From contig CAWEME010000055.1 of the NCBI GenBank assembly GCA_963810055.1, positions 1-64,000 on the forward strand: a stretch of DNA of 64,000 nucleotides, written 5' to 3'. Positions 61,830 to 64,000 of this stretch are shown here, in pieces. The DNA comes from REEB95 sp963810055. Lineage in GTDB: Bacteria > Pseudomonadota > Alphaproteobacteria > ATCC43930 > CGMCC-115725. The translations under genes were made by a program, and so were the position numbers. Below the pieces are notes generated by a model. It worked only from the letters and a program-made list of their open reading frames with translations, was not told the DNA's origin and made no database searches. Each line of letters begins with the position of its first letter. The stretch's first letter is position 1.

Positions 61830-62992
61830 TTGCGTTTCCCGAAGATGAGATAGCCGGCGGCGGCGGCCATGCGCCCGAACGGGCTCAGCCGGGCCACCGG
61901 CTGCGTTGCGACCAGTGGCACTTGGACGGTCTGCATATCAGGCGCGGTAATCATCAAGCTGCCCACGGTCTGGCCTTGCGCCACCGGCGCCCGCGCCGGC
62001 CCGTCATAGACCGCCTTGACCTGCATGTCGGCGCGCGAGGATCGGGGCAGCGTCAGCGTCACGTCTTGCTGAACGGTCACCGGCACTTGAGCCGTCTCGC
62101 CCATCCACACCGGCGCCTGATCGAGGGCGTCGCCCGCCTTCACCAAGTGGTAGTCGTTGAAGACGCGGTAGGCCCATTCGATCATCTTGTCGCCTTCGCT
62201 GCCGCGCTCCTTCATGGTGTTCATGCCGGCCAGGACAACGATGATGCGCCTACCGGCGCGGATGACCGAGGCGGTGAGGCAAAAACCGGCCTCGTCGGTA
62301 TGCCCGGTCTTGAGGCCGTCGGCGCCGATATCCTCGTAGAGCAGCGGGTTGCGGTTGCCCTGCTTGATGCCGTTATAGGTGAAATCCTTCTCGGAATCGT
62401 AATGGTAGTATTCCGGGAAATCGGCGATCAGGTGCCGCGCCAGCATTGCGAGATCGCGCGCGGTCATGTACTCGTCCGGATCGGGCAGGCCGTCGACGTT
62501 GGCGAAGTGGCTGCCGGTCAGGCCGAGGTCGCGTGCCTTCTGGTTCATCAGCTCGACGAAGGCGGCTTGACTGCCGGCCAGACCCTCGGCCAGCACGATG
62601 CAGGCGTCGTTGCCCGATTGGATGATCATGCCGCGCAGCAGATCCTCCAGCCGCACTTTCTGGTGCAGCGGGACGAACATCTTGGAGCCGCCGGTCTTCC
62701 ACGCCGCCTCGCTCACCGGCAGCATGTCGTCGAGCGTCGCCTTGCCGCTTTTGAGAAAATCGAACACGACGTATTCCGTCATCATCTTGCTCATCGAGGC
62801 GGGCGGAATGCGTTGGTCCGCGTTTTTGTCGAAGAGGACGGCGCCGGTGTCGAAATCGACGATGAAGGCGTTACGCGCCGAGGTGTCGATGGTCGGCGGC
62901 GACGCCCAGGCATTGTGCGGTCCCGAGGCAACGCAAGCGAGCAGCAGGGCCATGGCGAACGGGACGATCGGGCGAAGGGGGATGAAACACAT
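61826..62992 (-). CDS. dacA: D-alanyl-D-alanine carboxypeptidase (DacA-type PBP)
   Basis: A product of 388 residues with a signal peptide. Active-site motifs of the low-molecular-weight PBPs are PPASMSKMMTEYV (SxxK), IQSGNDACIVLAEG (SxN) and GLKTGHTDEAGF (KTG). A beta-rich C-terminal domain is present. The last residues (LSPFGRMAAAAGYLIFGKRN) form a weakly amphipathic helix that may hold the protein to the membrane. It trims peptidoglycan stem peptides. It overlaps tmk by four bases. Confidence 0.93.
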   Translation of the reverse strand: MCFIPLRPIVPFAMALLLACVASGPHNAWASPPTIDTSARNAFIVDFDTGAVLFDKNADQRIPPASMSKMMTEYVVFDFLKSGKATLDDMLPVSEAAWKTGGSKMFVPLHQKVRLEDLLRGMIIQSGNDACIVLAEGLAGSQAAFVELMNQKARDLGLTGSHFANVDGLPDPDEYMTARDLAMLARHLIADFPEYYHYDSEKDFTYNGIKQGNRNPLLYEDIGADGLKTGHTDEAGFCLTASVIRAGRRIIVVLAGMNTMKERGSEGDKMIEWAYRVFNDYHLVKAGDALDQAPVWMGETAQVPVTVQQDVTLTLPRSSRADMQVKAVYDGPARAPVAQGQTVGSLMITAPDMQTVQVPLVATQPVARLSPFGRMAAAAGYLIFGKRN

Positions 62993-63047
62993 ATTTCTTC
63001 ATGCTCTTGGGTTCGGGAACGGCGGGATGATAGGGCAAGCCCCCGCC

Positions 63048-63983
63048 TCAATCGACCACGATCTTGGCCTGGCTCACGCCGCTGTTGATGACCTTGTTCA
63101 ACAAGCTGTCGGCATCGTTAACATTGTCGACCGGGCCGAGCCGCACACGATAGACCTCGGCGCCGTTGACCTTGGCGTCGATCACTTGGACGTTACCGAT
63201 GCCGTCGAGCCGTTGCTTGAGCCGGGCGGCGTTGTCGGCCCGGCCGAAGGCCCCGGCCTGGACATAGATGTGCGTCGTTCCGACCGGCACGATCTTGACC
63301 GCGTTATTTTGCGTCGCGGCGTTGGCCGGTTGGGCGAGCGCAAGCGGCTGCGCCGGGCGGGCGCTATCGGCGAGCGGTGGATTGGCGGCGGCGGCGCCGG
63401 TTTGCGGCGGGGGCGCCAGCGTTTCCGCGCTCACCTGGGTCACCGGCAGTGCGACGAGCGGCGCTGCGGCCATTTCGGTCCCGCCATTGCCTTGCGCCAG
63501 GGCTTGGGCCTGCATGCTCTCCTGCACCAGGATACGCACCCGCACCTTGGCGGTGCCGATGTTCTCGAACCCCAGCAGTTGCGCCGCGCGGCGGGACACG
63601 TCGAGGATCCGCCCGCGCGCGTAAGGGCCGCGGTCGTTGACGCGCAGCTGGATGGTGCGGCCGTTGTCCAGATTGGTCACCTGCACGATGCTGGGCATCG
63701 GCAAGGTGCGGTGCGCCCCGGTCACCGCGTTCATGTCGTAGAGCTCGCCATTGGCGGTGTATTTGCCGTGGAAGGGCTCGCCGTACCACGAGGCGATGCC
63801 GGTTTCGTCGTAGTTCCAATCGACCGCCGGGTAATACCAGGCGCCGTCAATCTGGTACGGATTGCCGATCTTGTAATAGCCCTGGCCGTTGAGGGCGGGA
63901 CCGCCCCCCGGATTCCCCGAGCATCCGGCCAACGCCATGGCCAGGACGAAGAAGCCGAGGACGGGAGTAAAGCGGTGAAGCAT
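63048..63983 (-). CDS. rlpA: RlpA-family septal lipoprotein
   Basis: A product of 311 residues. Lipoprotein signal with lipobox LAGCSGN. The RlpA double-psi beta barrel contains ETGIASWYGEPFHGKYTANG, GELYDMNAVTGAHRTLPMP and VNDRGPYARGRILDVSRRAA with the catalytic Asp. A Pro/Ala linker leads to a C-terminal SPOR domain (IYVQAGAFGRADNAARLKQR ... VYRVRLGPVDN) that binds denuded septal glycan. Start ATG 63983; the last 17 bases of the window hold nothing identifiable. Confidence 0.92.
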   Translation of the reverse strand: MLHRFTPVLGFFVLAMALAGCSGNPGGGPALNGQGYYKIGNPYQIDGAWYYPAVDWNYDETGIASWYGEPFHGKYTANGELYDMNAVTGAHRTLPMPSIVQVTNLDNGRTIQLRVNDRGPYARGRILDVSRRAAQLLGFENIGTAKVRVRILVQESMQAQALAQGNGGTEMAAAPLVALPVTQVSAETLAPPPQTGAAAANPPLADSARPAQPLALAQPANAATQNNAVKIVPVGTTHIYVQAGAFGRADNAARLKQRLDGIGNVQVIDAKVNGAEVYRVRLGPVDNVNDADSLLNKVINSGVSQAKIVVD

Positions 63984-64000
63984 CGTCTGGGTTGGAATCG

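Overview
The window is GC-rich, densely packed bacterial DNA. Gene content and order point to an alphaproteobacterium, probably of the Rhodospirillales type. The main evidence is the dusB-ntrB-ntrC-ntrY-ntrX-D-amino-acid transaminase-hfq-hflX block, a fused ispDF, an NDUFS4-type accessory subunit of complex I, and the rlpA-dacA-tmk-holB-metG-tatD-MBL hydrolase order. No plasmid or phage backbone genes are seen, so this looks like chromosome carrying a few small insertions.

Layout: 1-8.8 kb holds two FemAB/GNAT-like acetyltransferases, a flavin amine oxidase, an inositol-monophosphatase-like enzyme, an SDR, the co-chaperone pair cbpA-cbpM, a GST, and small secreted proteins that include two paralogues of an unrecognised family. 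8.8-13.7 kb (minus strand) is a molybdenum-hydroxylase maturation set: MoxR ATPase, CoxE, two XdhC-type proteins and a molybdopterin/NTP-transferase fusion. 13.8-21.2 kb (same strand) encodes an XRE regulator followed by a six-subunit Hyf-like membrane complex (B, C, E, F, G, I). Its large subunit has lost all four cysteines that bind NiFe, so it is an energy-converting hydrogenase-related complex rather than a hydrogenase. An AT-rich patch with one membrane/zinc-ribbon gene separates it from coxM, coxS and coxG (22.8-24.8 kb). The catalytic coxL is absent from the window. 24.9-32.2 kb carries an antiporter-like transporter and a TRAP region: one DctP and two DctQ-DctM pairs. 32.3-41.7 kb holds an O-methyltransferase, tRNA-Pro, tRNA-Arg, a class III aminotransferase, pncC-pgpA-ispDF and dusB-ntrB-ntrC. 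A complete 3.58-kb IS1595-family element (41,752-45,327) with 26-bp inverted repeats, a perfect 8-bp target duplication and cargo genes lies between ntrC and ntrY. ntrY to the 288-aa dehydrogenase follows, then mazG, MBL hydrolase, tatD, TPR proteins, metG, holB, tmk, dacA and rlpA on the minus strand.

Five genes can be placed with both ends defined (xdhC C-terminal type, hyfC, the second dctQ, ntrX, metG). Each reads correctly only if exactly one surplus base is removed, and each has a total length of 3n+1. hyfE needs the same correction. This looks like systematic one-base insertion error in the assembly, although real lesions cannot be excluded. It creates false ORF fusions (NtrX with the D-amino-acid transaminase, MetG with a TPR protein, DctQ with DctM, XdhC with the MocA-like protein).

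The most interesting points are the IS1595 element and its HEPN-like cargo, the NiFe-less Hyf complex lying inside a CO-dehydrogenase-type gene set that lacks coxL, the palindromic operator in front of the XRE gene, and an imperfect duplication of a gene 3' end that brackets an AT-rich patch at 53.2-53.7 kb.
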